Of a stretch of DNA of 64,000 bases, positions 25,430-33,608 are shown in pieces. Made by a program: the position numbers and the translations under genes. The first letter of the stretch is position 1; every line of letters starts with the position of its first letter. The notes beneath the pieces are model-generated. The model was given only the letters and a program-made list of their open reading frames with translations. It was not told the origin of the DNA and did no database searches. Source of the stretch: Collinsella bouchesdurhonensis (GTDB lineage: Bacteria > Actinomycetota > Coriobacteriia > Coriobacteriales > Coriobacteriaceae); assembly GCF_900155365.1 (NCBI RefSeq), contig NZ_LT699742.1, forward strand, positions 165,974 to 229,973, read 5' to 3'.

Positions 25430-27286
25430 ATGAATCCTTATGCATCTACCGGTTCGGTCGCGACGGTGACCGCGAGCGTTTCGGGCAACGACAATCTCAA
25501 TAATCTGGGAGGGCCCAAGCGCAACGTCCCTCTCATGCCGGCGGGCAAGGTTACGCGTCGCTTGCTTTCCTATGTGCGCCCTCACATGGCGTCGTTTATC
25601 ATCTCGTTTGTATCGGCGGCCATCTCCGTGACGCTGCAGCTCTATACACCTATCCTGATCGGCCAGGGTATCGACTGTATCGTAGGCGCGGGCAAGGTGG
25701 ACTTTGCCGCGCTCGCCCCAATCATCGTTAAGCTTGCCATCGTGGTGGTGCTCGCTGCTGTTTTCCAGTGGATCCAAGGTTATTGCGTAAATCGCCTTTC
25801 CTACGAAACGGTGCGCGACATGCGTATGGAGGCGTCCGATAAGCTTTCGCACATGCCTCTTTCGTTCATCGATTCGCATGCACATGGTGACCTTATCAGC
25901 CGTGTGGTAAACGACGTTGACCAGGTGGGCGACGGTCTGCTCCAAGGTTTTACCCAGCTGTTTACCGGCGTGGTGACTATTGTGGGCACCCTGGTGTTTA
26001 TGCTATCCATCTCGGTTCCCATGGCCATCGTGGTAGTGCTCGTGACACCGTTGTCCATTTTTGCGGCGGGGCTTATCGCCAAACTTTCCAACAAGAGCTT
26101 TGCAGCTCAGCAGAGCATCCAGGGCCAGCTTGGCGGACATATCGAGGAGTATGTGGGCGAGCAAAAGCTGGTAGACGCATTTGCCTATGGCTCGCATGCA
26201 AAACAGCGCTTTGATGAGCTTAACGCGCGGCTGTATACGGCGGGCGAGCACGCACAGTTTATGAGTTCGCTTTCGAACCCTGGGACGCGTTTCATCAACA
26301 ACATCATCTATGCGGTGGTGGCGGTAATTGGTTGCGCGGGCGTTATCACCGGCGTGCCGGCGCGGCTGACGGTGGGCCAGGTTCAGACATTTTTGAGCTA
26401 TGCGAACCAGTACACGAAGCCGTTCAACGAAGTGACGAGTGTCATTACGCAGATCCAGACGGCATATGCCTCCGCGCGTCGTGTGTTTTCGCTGCTTGAT
26501 GCTGGCGAGGAGATACCGGATGCTGCCGGTGTCGCAGAGCTTGTGGAGCCGCGCGGTGAAGTCCAATTCAAGCATGTCGACTTTTCCTACGTACCCGACC
26601 GCAAGCTCTTGCAGGACATTTGCATCGATGCCCAGCCCGGACGTCGCTTTGCTTTGGTCGGTCCCACGGGATGCGGCAAGACGACGCTTATCAACTTGTT
26701 GCTGCGCTTTTACGATATCGACGCTGGCGAGATTGCTGTGGACGGGCGTTCTTCGCGCGAGTATACACGCGCGAGCCTGCGTCGCAGCTTTGGCATGGTC
26801 TTGCAGGATAGCTGGCTATTTGAGGGGACGGTACACGAGAACATCGCGTACGGTCGTGCAGATGCCACACGCGAGCAGGTGATCGAGGCGGCACGTCGAG
26901 CGCATGCCGACAAGTTTATCCGACAGCTGCCGCAAGGGTATGACACCATGATCGGTGAGGATGGCGGCACGTTTAGCCAAGGCCAAAAGCAGCTTTTGTG
27001 CATCGCGCGCGTGATGCTCACCAATCCGGCGATTCTCTTGTTGGACGAGGCGACCTCGAGTATCGATACCCGTACCGAGCTGCAGGTTCAGGAGGCGTTT
27101 GATGAGCTTATGGCCGGGCGCACCAGCTTTGTGGTTGCGCATCGTTTGAGTACCATCCGTAACGCGGACTGCATTCTTGTTATGCGCGATGGCCAGATTA
27201 TCGAGCGCGGCACGCACGAGGAGCTGCTTGCCGCCGATGGATTCTATGCCGGCCTGTATAACAGTCAGTGGGCCGTGGAGGAGTAA
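25430..27286 (+). CDS. ABC exporter half-transporter, consensus-site subunit (pair A)
   Basis: This 618-residue protein has a longer N-terminal tail before six transmembrane helices and a nucleotide-binding domain. The motifs are Walker A GPTGCGKTT, signature FSQGQ, Walker B LLLDEATSSID and H-loop VAHRLST. Its Walker B glutamate and H-loop histidine are intact, complementing the partner encoded immediately upstream. Its altered signature (FSQGQ) would pair with the degenerate Walker site of the partner, as expected for an asymmetric heterodimer. It is translated from an ATG touching the previous stop codon, so expression is coupled. No regulator gene is directly attached. Confidence 0.92.
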   Translation: MNPYASTGSVATVTASVSGNDNLNNLGGPKRNVPLMPAGKVTRRLLSYVRPHMASFIISFVSAAISVTLQLYTPILIGQGIDCIVGAGKVDFAALAPIIVKLAIVVVLAAVFQWIQGYCVNRLSYETVRDMRMEASDKLSHMPLSFIDSHAHGDLISRVVNDVDQVGDGLLQGFTQLFTGVVTIVGTLVFMLSISVPMAIVVVLVTPLSIFAAGLIAKLSNKSFAAQQSIQGQLGGHIEEYVGEQKLVDAFAYGSHAKQRFDELNARLYTAGEHAQFMSSLSNPGTRFINNIIYAVVAVIGCAGVITGVPARLTVGQVQTFLSYANQYTKPFNEVTSVITQIQTAYASARRVFSLLDAGEEIPDAAGVAELVEPRGEVQFKHVDFSYVPDRKLLQDICIDAQPGRRFALVGPTGCGKTTLINLLLRFYDIDAGEIAVDGRSSREYTRASLRRSFGMVLQDSWLFEGTVHENIAYGRADATREQVIEAARRAHADKFIRQLPQGYDTMIGEDGGTFSQGQKQLLCIARVMLTNPAILLLDEATSSIDTRTELQVQEAFDELMAGRTSFVVAHRLSTIRNADCILVMRDGQIIERGTHEELLAADGFYAGLYNSQWAVEE

Positions 27287-27318
27287 GGGAAGGGCTACGG
27301 GGCAACATCTAAGTTTGC

Positions 27319-27340
27319 TATACTTGTATTACGTAATACA
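27319..27340 (+). promoter_or_regulatory. Promoter and palindromic operator of the toxin-antitoxin module
   Basis: An extended -10 (TGC-TATACT, box at 27319-27324) is directly followed by the perfect 16-bp palindrome TGTATTACGTAATACA at 27325-27340. The position over the transcription start suits autorepression by the antitoxin. The antitoxin ATG is 19 bp further on. Confidence 0.65.
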
Positions 27341-27358
27341 TGTTGACGGGAGACTGCG

Positions 27359-27673
27359 ATGATGGCAACGGTGACTGCCCGTGTTCCGGCCGAGATACGC
27401 CGCCAAGGGAATGCGGTTCTTGAACAGCTGAACGCAACGCCAACGGAGCTCATTCGAGCTGCATATGAATATGTTTTAGCGACAGGGCAGATACCCGTCG
27501 CTCAAGACAGCGCAGGGCGGGATGCGTCTGAACTTCCTGTTGAAAAGCAACGGAAGCTTGCAGAAATGATTGCAGAGATGACGTTCGATGTCTCTCCTTC
27601 TTTGCTTGATTTCGATTCCTATAAACAGATTCGCGCTCAAGGGTTGGCTGAGAAATATGAAGCTCTTGGTTGA
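27359..27673 (+). CDS. RelB/DinJ-family antitoxin
   Basis: The 104-residue protein has an N-terminal ribbon-helix-helix of RelB/DinJ type (ATVTARVPAEIRRQGNAVLE, then TGQIPV) and a C-terminal tail likely to wrap the toxin. It would bind the palindrome in its own promoter and neutralise the toxin. The first of two consecutive ATGs is chosen because GGGAG lies six bases upstream. It overlaps the toxin gene by 17 bp, which is typical for such modules. RelB/DinJ antitoxins normally pair with RelE/YafQ toxins, whereas here the partner is a PIN nuclease. Confidence 0.82.
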   Translation: MMATVTARVPAEIRRQGNAVLEQLNATPTELIRAAYEYVLATGQIPVAQDSAGRDASELPVEKQRKLAEMIAEMTFDVSPSLLDFDSYKQIRAQGLAEKYEALG

Positions 27674-28157
27674 TGCGAATTTCTTAATTGACTACTATGC
27701 TCGCCGCGATGAGTTCTTTGATTCGTGCACAACTCTGCTCGTTGCTGAGTCGTTTCACGACGTTGAGCTATGGGCGCCAGCAAAATCGTTTACCGACGTG
27801 TTTTATGTGTTGAATCAACGCCTCAAAGTGGCGAGCCCACTCGTACAGAGAGCATTTCTCAAGAGCTTTGATTTCATCAAATTGGTTTCCCTTGAACCTG
27901 TCGACGTTAAGGAGGCCGCGCGCCGCGCTTGGGATGATTTCGAAGATTGCCTGGTTGCGGTAGCGGCGGAGAAAATCGGTGCAGATTTTATTATCACGCG
28001 CGATGCAAAGGGGTTTTCTCAATCAAAAATCAAGGCTTTGGATGCCGATGCATTTTTGGGATGGATGAGACAAAAGCGAGGACGGTCTTATGCGGAGATG
28101 AGAGTAACGCGAGAGATGATTGAGGAGGCTTGTCGACGGGCTTCTTTTGACGCCTGA
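27657..28157 (+). CDS. PIN-domain (VapC-like) toxin
   Basis: This 166-residue protein has a PIN fold. It starts LLVDANFLIDYY, with the first catalytic aspartate, and later has DFEDCLVAVAAEKIGADFII followed by TRD, giving the further acidic residues. PIN toxins are Mg2+-dependent ribonucleases that cut tRNA or rRNA. The last 30 residues form a basic helical extension. The ATG at 27657 lies inside the end of the antitoxin gene, so translation is coupled. The base composition is lower in GC than its neighbours, consistent with horizontal acquisition. Confidence 0.83.
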   Translation: MKLLVDANFLIDYYARRDEFFDSCTTLLVAESFHDVELWAPAKSFTDVFYVLNQRLKVASPLVQRAFLKSFDFIKLVSLEPVDVKEAARRAWDDFEDCLVAVAAEKIGADFIITRDAKGFSQSKIKALDADAFLGWMRQKRGRSYAEMRVTREMIEEACRRASFDA

Positions 28158-28255
28158 TTTCAGTGTCGCCCCGTAAATATCTCCTTGCTTTCGCTCGAAT
28201 GTTGGGTACAACCTAGCAGGTCAAACAAAACCGGCATCGACGTTTGGGGAAGAGT

Positions 28256-28804
28256 ATGAACATCGCTGTGATTACCAATAGCAAGAGCGGCAACACGGTG
28301 CAGCTGGCGCGGGCGTTGCGCGAGGGGTTTGCTGTGTCGGGGTCTGCGCCTATTTGCGATATCGAGCTGCCCGACGCCCCTGATGTCTCCCAGCTTGAAG
28401 ATGCTGTCAGTCGAGTCCTTGCGGCGGACGCCGTGTGCGTTGGTTTTTGGTGCGATAAGGGCTCTTGTACCGGGGGCGTGGCCAAGCTGCTTGAGCGCAT
28501 GGACGGAAAGCGTGTCTTCCTTTTTGGTACCTGTGGTTTTGGCGGAAGCCAAGAATACTTTGATCAGATTATTGAGCGTGTAAAGGAGCATCTGCCGCAG
28601 ACGGCCGAGCTTGTGGGTGCGTTTATGTGCCAGGGCAAGATGGGCCCTGGCGTTCGCGCACGCTACGAGGCCATGCTTGCCAAGAATCCGGATGACGCTC
28701 GCATGCAGGCGCTCATCGACAACTTTGATTCGGCTTTGGCGCATCCCAACGTTGACGATCTAGATGCCGTAGTGTCCTCGGCTGCTCGGGCTTTAGGCCT
28801 CTAG
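28256..28804 (+). CDS. Flavodoxin-family protein, BilS-like
   Basis: The 182-residue protein has a flavodoxin fold: an FMN phosphate loop (TNSKSGNTVQ), then GFWCDKGSC, LFGTCGFGGSQEYF and GAFMCQGKMGPGVRARYE. These last motifs match the BilS group, which I know as the flavodoxin partner of the bilirubin reductase BilR in gut bacteria. No bilR-like gene is next to it, so a role in bilirubin reduction is not shown. It may be a general electron carrier. The ATG at 28256 follows GGGGAAGAG. Confidence 0.75.
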   Translation: MNIAVITNSKSGNTVQLARALREGFAVSGSAPICDIELPDAPDVSQLEDAVSRVLAADAVCVGFWCDKGSCTGGVAKLLERMDGKRVFLFGTCGFGGSQEYFDQIIERVKEHLPQTAELVGAFMCQGKMGPGVRARYEAMLAKNPDDARMQALIDNFDSALAHPNVDDLDAVVSSAARALGL

Positions 28805-28826
28805 GCAGTAAACATCATCGTTTTTT

Positions 28827-28867
28827 AGAAAGCTCTCCTTTGAATCGAATCAAAAGGGGAGCTTTCT
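28827..28867. terminator. Long hairpin after BilS-like gene
   Basis: AGAAAGCTCTCCTTTG at 28827-28842 pairs with CAAAAGGGGAGCTTTCT at 28851-28867, apart from a G-T wobble and one extra base. T-residues precede rather than follow it, so the terminator role is likely but not textbook. Confidence 0.55.
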
Positions 28868-28879
28868 ATTGTGGCGAAA

Positions 28880-28905
28880 ACTTGTTCAAATAATCATGTA
28901 CAAGT
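28880..28905 (+). promoter_or_regulatory. Inverted repeat upstream of aldolase gene
   Basis: ACTTGT (28880-28885) and ACAAGT (28900-28905) form an inverted repeat with a 14-bp gap. It lies just upstream of a TACTATAGAG segment that may hold the -10 box. It may be an operator. Confidence 0.35.
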
Positions 28906-28995
28906 AGACGCCCATCTCGGCTACTATAGAGCTAGTTCGTATGGTTAGTTTGACGCTGGGACACTCTGGCGCCGCACTTGAAAGGAATGTGCACC

Positions 28996-29865
28996 ATGCT
29001 CGTTAACCTTCGTGACATCACCGCTATTGCAGAGCAGAACAACATGGCAATCGGCGCCTTCAACTCGCCGAGCCTCGAGTCTGCCCGTGCCGCAATTGAT
29101 ACGGCCGAGAAGCTGGGTTACCCCGTTATCATCGATCACGCTCAGGGTCACGAGGAGATCACCCCGCTCGACGTCATGGGCCCGGTGCTGATTGCTCTTG
29201 CCGAGCGCTCCACTGCTCCTGTCTGCGTGCACCTCGATCACTGCGAGGACCTGTCCTATATGCGTCGCGCACTGGAGATGGGCTTTAACGGCGCCATGTT
29301 CGACGGCTCGTTCCTGCCGTACGAGCGCAACTGCGAGCTCGGTCACCGCGCTGCCGAGATGTGCCACAGCTTCGACTGCGGTCTTGAGTGCGAGCTTGGC
29401 TCCATGGGTAGCCGCGAGGCCGGTGCAAAGGTCGAGGGCGGCACTGCCGAGGAGGCTGGCGCTATCTACACCGATCCCGATCAGGCCAACGAGTTCATTG
29501 CGGCAACCGGTTGCGACATCCTGGCTGCTTCCTTCGGCACGGTTCACGGCCTGTACAAGGGCGAGCCGCACCTCTCCTTTGATGTGCTTAATCAGATTCG
29601 CGAGCGCACCCTCACCCCGCTTGTCATGCACGGCGGTTCGGGCGTTTCCGATGAGGATTACGCTAAGGCCATCGATGCCGGCATCCGCAAGATCAATTAC
29701 TTCACCTACGGTTCCAAGGCCGCAGGCGAGGCAGTGGCTGCCGATCTCAAGAACGAGGAGGTCCCGTACTATCACAAGATGACGATGACCGCCTACGATG
29801 CGTTCTGCAAGGATTACGAGCACGTCATGAAGGTCTTCGCCAACGGCGCCAAGCCCATCGCGTAA
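28996..29865 (+). CDS. Class II fructose-bisphosphate/tagatose-bisphosphate aldolase family protein
   Basis: The 289-residue zinc aldolase has HLDHCED with metal-binding histidine and catalytic aspartate, FDGSFLPYERN, GLECELGSMG, and HGGSGV with the phosphate-binding region. This family splits or forms ketose-1,6-bisphosphates such as fructose- or tagatose-bisphosphate, or related sugar phosphates, in the cytoplasm. The choice among FbaA, GatY, KbaY or IolJ cannot be made from motifs. The ATG at 28996 lies nine bases after AAAGGA. The gene is strongly codon-biased and flanked by an upstream inverted repeat and a strong terminator, so it is probably a highly expressed single gene. Confidence 0.9.
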   Translation: MLVNLRDITAIAEQNNMAIGAFNSPSLESARAAIDTAEKLGYPVIIDHAQGHEEITPLDVMGPVLIALAERSTAPVCVHLDHCEDLSYMRRALEMGFNGAMFDGSFLPYERNCELGHRAAEMCHSFDCGLECELGSMGSREAGAKVEGGTAEEAGAIYTDPDQANEFIAATGCDILAASFGTVHGLYKGEPHLSFDVLNQIRERTLTPLVMHGGSGVSDEDYAKAIDAGIRKINYFTYGSKAAGEAVAADLKNEEVPYYHKMTMTAYDAFCKDYEHVMKVFANGAKPIA

Positions 29866-29932
29866 TCATCTGCTCTAAAGATTAAATCCGAGAGACGACA
29901 GCCCCCTTCCTTCCCGTCGCCTCCCCTCTACC

Positions 29933-29976
29933 AAAAGTGCCCGGCACGGTTTAGACCGCGCCGGGCACACTTTTTT
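29933..29976 (+). terminator. Intrinsic terminator of the aldolase gene
   Basis: An AAGTGCCCGGC/GCCGGGCAC stem with T-run (ACTTTTTT) stands 68 bp after the aldolase stop. Confidence 0.85.
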
Positions 29977-30043
29977 AATCCCCGCATCCGGAACCGCCGA
30001 AACAGACGCCGGGCATAGCGGCTAGTGGCTTCTGGTGGGATGA

Positions 30044-30152
30044 GGCCGGGGCCCTTTCGCTCGAGACAAGTTCCGCACAAATGAGAAAAGCGCCAGCGGC
30101 GCTTTTCTCATTTGGAGGACTGTTTGCAGGCTCGAGCGAAAGGGCCCCGGCC
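30044..30152. repeat. Nested perfect palindromes
   Basis: The outer arms are 22 bp and perfect: 30044-30065, starting GGCCGGGGCCC, with its complement at 30131-30152. Inside lies a perfect 16-bp hairpin with a 3-nt loop (arms 30079-30094 and 30098-30113). The unit sits between the aldolase terminator and the stop of the LtaS-like gene on the other strand. No protein is encoded. Confidence 0.85.
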
Positions 30153-30171
30153 GATCATTCGGGATAGAACT

Positions 30172-32409
30172 CTACTTGATCTTAGTGGTGCCCGGCGCCA
30201 GGTTCGGGTCCGTCTCGTTTGCGGCGTCCTGATAGTGCTTGGTGTAGATGTCCTTGCCGTCGCCAAACATCATGTAGTACTGCATTGCATGGTAATCGGA
30301 GCGTGCTTTCTCGCAGGCCGCAGCGATGGTGTCGTTATATGCCTCATCGCTCTTTGAGCTGGAGAGCAGCCAGCGATCCTGAGAATCCTCGTAGCCTACG
30401 GAGTTCAAAGCGGGCAGCGACTGGCGCAGCGTGAGGTGGGCCTTCTGGTAGTCGGTGAGGGGCGCGCCGATAAGCTTCATGAGCTCAGAGCTTAAGTAGT
30501 TGGAAGAAAGGTCTTCCTCGTGGCTCGTCTGGGAATTGCCTGCTACGTCGTAGTTGGCCCAGATGATGTAGCTGGTCTGCCATAGGCGTTCCTGGTGCGT
30601 GGCGTCGTCCTCGTTAGTGAACCAGCGGTCGTTATACGTATCGGGGAAGAACGGCTGATGGTCGCCCCAGAACACTACGACAACCTTGCGATCGAGCTTG
30701 CTCAGCTTATTGAGGAAGTACTTAAGTGCCTCGTCGGACTGCTGAATGAGCGAGACATACTCGTTGACGTTGGAGTTGAACTCGCCGTCGATATTCAGAC
30801 TCATCTGCTTGTCGTAGGGGATGAGGCCGGTGTCATAACCGGAGTGGTTTTGCATGGTTACGTCAAAGATGAACTGCGGGTTGCTGTTGGTGTCCAGCAG
30901 CTCAAGAATCTTGTCGTACGTAGCCCTATCGGTCACCATGCCGCGCAGCGTCTCGGCATTCTGGAAGTCGTTGATGGTGAGGAATTGGTCAAAGCCAAAG
31001 TCCTTATAGACGTTCTCGCGGTTCCAGTTGGTGCCATGGTTGGGGTGCATGGCGGTGGTGTAGTAACCAAGCGACTTGAACTGCGCGGCGAGGTTCTCGG
31101 TGTCGGTGAGGTCGTATGTGGTGTACGGATACACGCCGCTGCCCAAATAAGCCATGGAGTTGCCCGTCAGGAACTCAAACTCGGTGTTGGCAGTGCCGCC
31201 GCCATAGGCGGAGACGTAGAGGCGCCCGCGCGAGAGGCAATCGTCGATGCTCTTAAAGTACGTGGGTCCCTGATAGTCGGCATGCATGTTCTGGTAGATG
31301 GAGAGATCCGAGAAGGTCTCGTTCATGACGGCGATGACCGTGGGCTTTTCTTCATCAAACTGCTTCGTGGCCTCAAGTCGCGTCGCAGAAGAGCCGCCCG
31401 TCTGGTTGTTGCCGTCATACTCCTTCGCGTACTCGGAGATGAGCTTTTTTGCGCCAGAGACCGTGTAGTCCTCGGGCTTGGAAGGCTTGATAGTCTGTGC
31501 GCCTGAGATGAATGACGGCAGGAAGCCCTGACGGTAGTAGCTCTCAAGCGGGCGCCAGGAGTACACCTGAATATAGAGGGTGTGGTAGTAGTCAAGCAGC
31601 GTGGTGTGTGCAGCGATGCCGCCCAGGCAGACGATGGCAATCAGCAGGTTGAGCACCAGGCCGCGCCAGGAACCTTTTTGGCGTTTGGGTGCAACCTGTG
31701 CCGCGAGAGTGCAAATCTGGATAGCGATAACCGTAAAGGCGAGGCTCAGCATGCAAAAGCTGGTAATCGTGTATGTGAAGCCCGTGCCAGCAACGGCGGC
31801 GGCGGTGGAGAGGGCCGTCAAATCGCCGGGGGAGATGGGCATGGACTTAAACAGGATGACAAAGTACTCGGCAAGGCCCAGGACATAGAGGGCGACAGCA
31901 AGCACGACGGCACCGCCGCAGCGACGCTGGAACAGGAAGAAAAGTCCCAGCATGGCGAATGCGACGAGCGCCCACTCGAGCAGCAGGCACAGGGGATACA
32001 TCCAAGTGAGATCGTGGTTAGAAGAGAATTCGAGTCCCAGCGTGGCAAAGACGCCGGCAAGAAGAATCATGATCGAGGCGGCAAGCAGCGGATGGGCAAA
32101 CTTTCCCTCTGCGCCAAGGAGCGCCTGCAGGCGCTCGAGCACGCGATCACGGTGGATATTGAAATAGGCGCAGCCGCACAGGAGTGCGTGCGCAACAATC
32201 GCTACGACAACCGCCATGGGGTCTGCACAGTCCACGAGGCCTATGGCGGACCAGACGGTGAAGAACAGCTGGATCAGCAGGATGAGGCCGCAGCGGACAA
32301 AGAGCGTGCGGCTCGGGGTGTCTCCCGTGCTTTTGCAAGCCTTGAGGTGCTTGAGCACGAGCAGTACCGTGCCTGCGGCGCCAACGAGCGAAACGAGGGC
32401 AGCGAACAT
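30172..32409 (-). CDS. LTA synthase-like sulfatase-fold membrane enzyme
   Basis: The 745-residue protein has about seven or eight N-terminal transmembrane helices (1-300) and a large extracellular alkaline-phosphatase/sulfatase domain (about 370-680). Typical LtaS features are present: the catalytic threonine in GGGTANTEFEF, HPNHGTNWNRE and WGDHQPF. LtaS-family enzymes move glycerol-phosphate from phosphatidylglycerol to glycolipids or other acceptors at the outer membrane face. The start follows AAAGGAG. It may make lipoteichoic acid-like polymers, or transfer phosphoglycerol to another glycan. Specificity is open. It is a single gene, and the nested palindrome at 30.1 kb lies just after its stop. 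Confidence 0.88.
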   Translation of the reverse strand: MFAALVSLVGAAGTVLLVLKHLKACKSTGDTPSRTLFVRCGLILLIQLFFTVWSAIGLVDCADPMAVVVAIVAHALLCGCAYFNIHRDRVLERLQALLGAEGKFAHPLLAASIMILLAGVFATLGLEFSSNHDLTWMYPLCLLLEWALVAFAMLGLFFLFQRRCGGAVVLAVALYVLGLAEYFVILFKSMPISPGDLTALSTAAAVAGTGFTYTITSFCMLSLAFTVIAIQICTLAAQVAPKRQKGSWRGLVLNLLIAIVCLGGIAAHTTLLDYYHTLYIQVYSWRPLESYYRQGFLPSFISGAQTIKPSKPEDYTVSGAKKLISEYAKEYDGNNQTGGSSATRLEATKQFDEEKPTVIAVMNETFSDLSIYQNMHADYQGPTYFKSIDDCLSRGRLYVSAYGGGTANTEFEFLTGNSMAYLGSGVYPYTTYDLTDTENLAAQFKSLGYYTTAMHPNHGTNWNRENVYKDFGFDQFLTINDFQNAETLRGMVTDRATYDKILELLDTNSNPQFIFDVTMQNHSGYDTGLIPYDKQMSLNIDGEFNSNVNEYVSLIQQSDEALKYFLNKLSKLDRKVVVVFWGDHQPFFPDTYNDRWFTNEDDATHQERLWQTSYIIWANYDVAGNSQTSHEEDLSSNYLSSELMKLIGAPLTDYQKAHLTLRQSLPALNSVGYEDSQDRWLLSSSKSDEAYNDTIAAACEKARSDYHAMQYYMMFGDGKDIYTKHYQDAANETDPNLAPGTTKIK

Positions 32410-32540
32410 ATGGTGGGGCTCCTTTGCGGATTATCTGGCGTATACACGGACGTGGGAGTCCGTGCCTATGCTTCGCGTTTTGCAAGCAACCATAGTACCG
32501 TGGGAATGTTGAGATTTCGTATCGATGCACGAAAACGCCC

Positions 32541-32569
32541 CTATCTGTGGAATTTCGTCACGAAGTCAA
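32541..32569 (-). promoter_or_regulatory. Candidate promoter of the LtaS-like gene
   Basis: On the minus strand TTGACT (32569-32564) is followed after 17 bp by AGATAG (32546-32541). The rest of the 32410-32753 intergenic stretch shows only a small CGGCGG/CCGCCG hairpin at 32693-32708 and no gene. Confidence 0.4.
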
Positions 32570-32753
32570 CAGAGGGTTACCTTGAAAAAGCGGGCAATTC
32601 CAATGACGGTGCAAGCTAAGTGACATATCGGTTTTCTCCGAGGCGCGTCGCGAGGGCTTTCCTTTCGATTTTCGGCCACGTTCGGCGGTTCTCCGCCGTT
32701 TCTCATGCGTCGCGTGGCATGATGGAGCAACGCGAATAGAAGGGATTCAACTC

Positions 32754-33572
32754 ATGGCAGACGAGCTAACCATCGATACCATTCCCGCAGCGTATGCAGA
32801 TGATGCCACGCTCGGGCTCATCGATGCGCGTTCTTCGACTCGTTCTTTTAGCGAGGGGGTCGATATCACCGACGAACAGCGTGCTGCGATTTTGCATGCA
32901 GCAAGCCGTGCACCCTCTGCGGGCGCCATGATGATGTATTCCATCATCGACGTGCGTTCTCAAAAGACGCGCGACCGCCTGGCGGTTCTGTGCGACAACC
33001 AGCCTATGATCGCAAAGGCGCCTTGGGCATTGGTGTTTGTTGTCGACTACGCTAAGTGGATCGACCTGTTTGAACATGCGGGCTGCTTTACACCCGAGTT
33101 TGCAAAGCGCACGGGTAAGAGCCCGCGCGTCGCGCCCGGTTTGGGCGAGTTTGCCATCGCGGCACAGGACGCCGTGATCGCGGCTCAGAATGCAACCATC
33201 GCGGCAGAGGCCGTAGGGCTTGGCAGCTGCTATATCGGCGATATCATTGAATGCCAGGAAGAAGTGCGCAAGCTGCTTGACCTTCCGGCCTACACCGTGC
33301 CGCTTTCGATGCTCATTATCGGAGAGCCCAAAAAACGCCGCCCTGCAACGCCGCATCCCGTCTGCAACTTGGTGATGCGCGAGCGCTACCAGCGCGCCGA
33401 CGTGGCAGTTCTCGATAAGCAGATTGCCGAGATGGACGCGATGTTTCGCCCGCATGCCACCGAGCCTGCCTCGCGCGTACACGATATCTATACGCGTAAG
33501 CACACGAGCGATTTTATGGTCGAAATGTGCCGTTCGATGCAGCTATGGCTCAACAACTGGCAGGGTAAATAA
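32754..33572 (+). CDS. Nitroreductase-family flavoprotein
   Basis: The 272-residue protein has the nitroreductase fold, with the FMN-binding ARSSTRSF near residue 28 and ASRAPSAGAMM. A later GLGSCYIGDI matches the family turn, and IIGEPKKRRP closes the core. About 50 extra residues form a C-terminal helical arm, which in this family often closes over the partner subunit. Such FMN enzymes reduce nitro compounds, quinones or flavins with NAD(P)H; the natural substrate is unknown. It starts after AGAAGGGA. The adenine deaminase gene follows by 36 bp, so they are probably cotranscribed. Confidence 0.85.
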   Translation: MADELTIDTIPAAYADDATLGLIDARSSTRSFSEGVDITDEQRAAILHAASRAPSAGAMMMYSIIDVRSQKTRDRLAVLCDNQPMIAKAPWALVFVVDYAKWIDLFEHAGCFTPEFAKRTGKSPRVAPGLGEFAIAAQDAVIAAQNATIAAEAVGLGSCYIGDIIECQEEVRKLLDLPAYTVPLSMLIIGEPKKRRPATPHPVCNLVMRERYQRADVAVLDKQIAEMDAMFRPHATEPASRVHDIYTRKHTSDFMVEMCRSMQLWLNNWQGK

Positions 33573-33608
33573 CAAACCGTCGCGCGAAAACGAAGAAAGG
33601 ACATCTAC

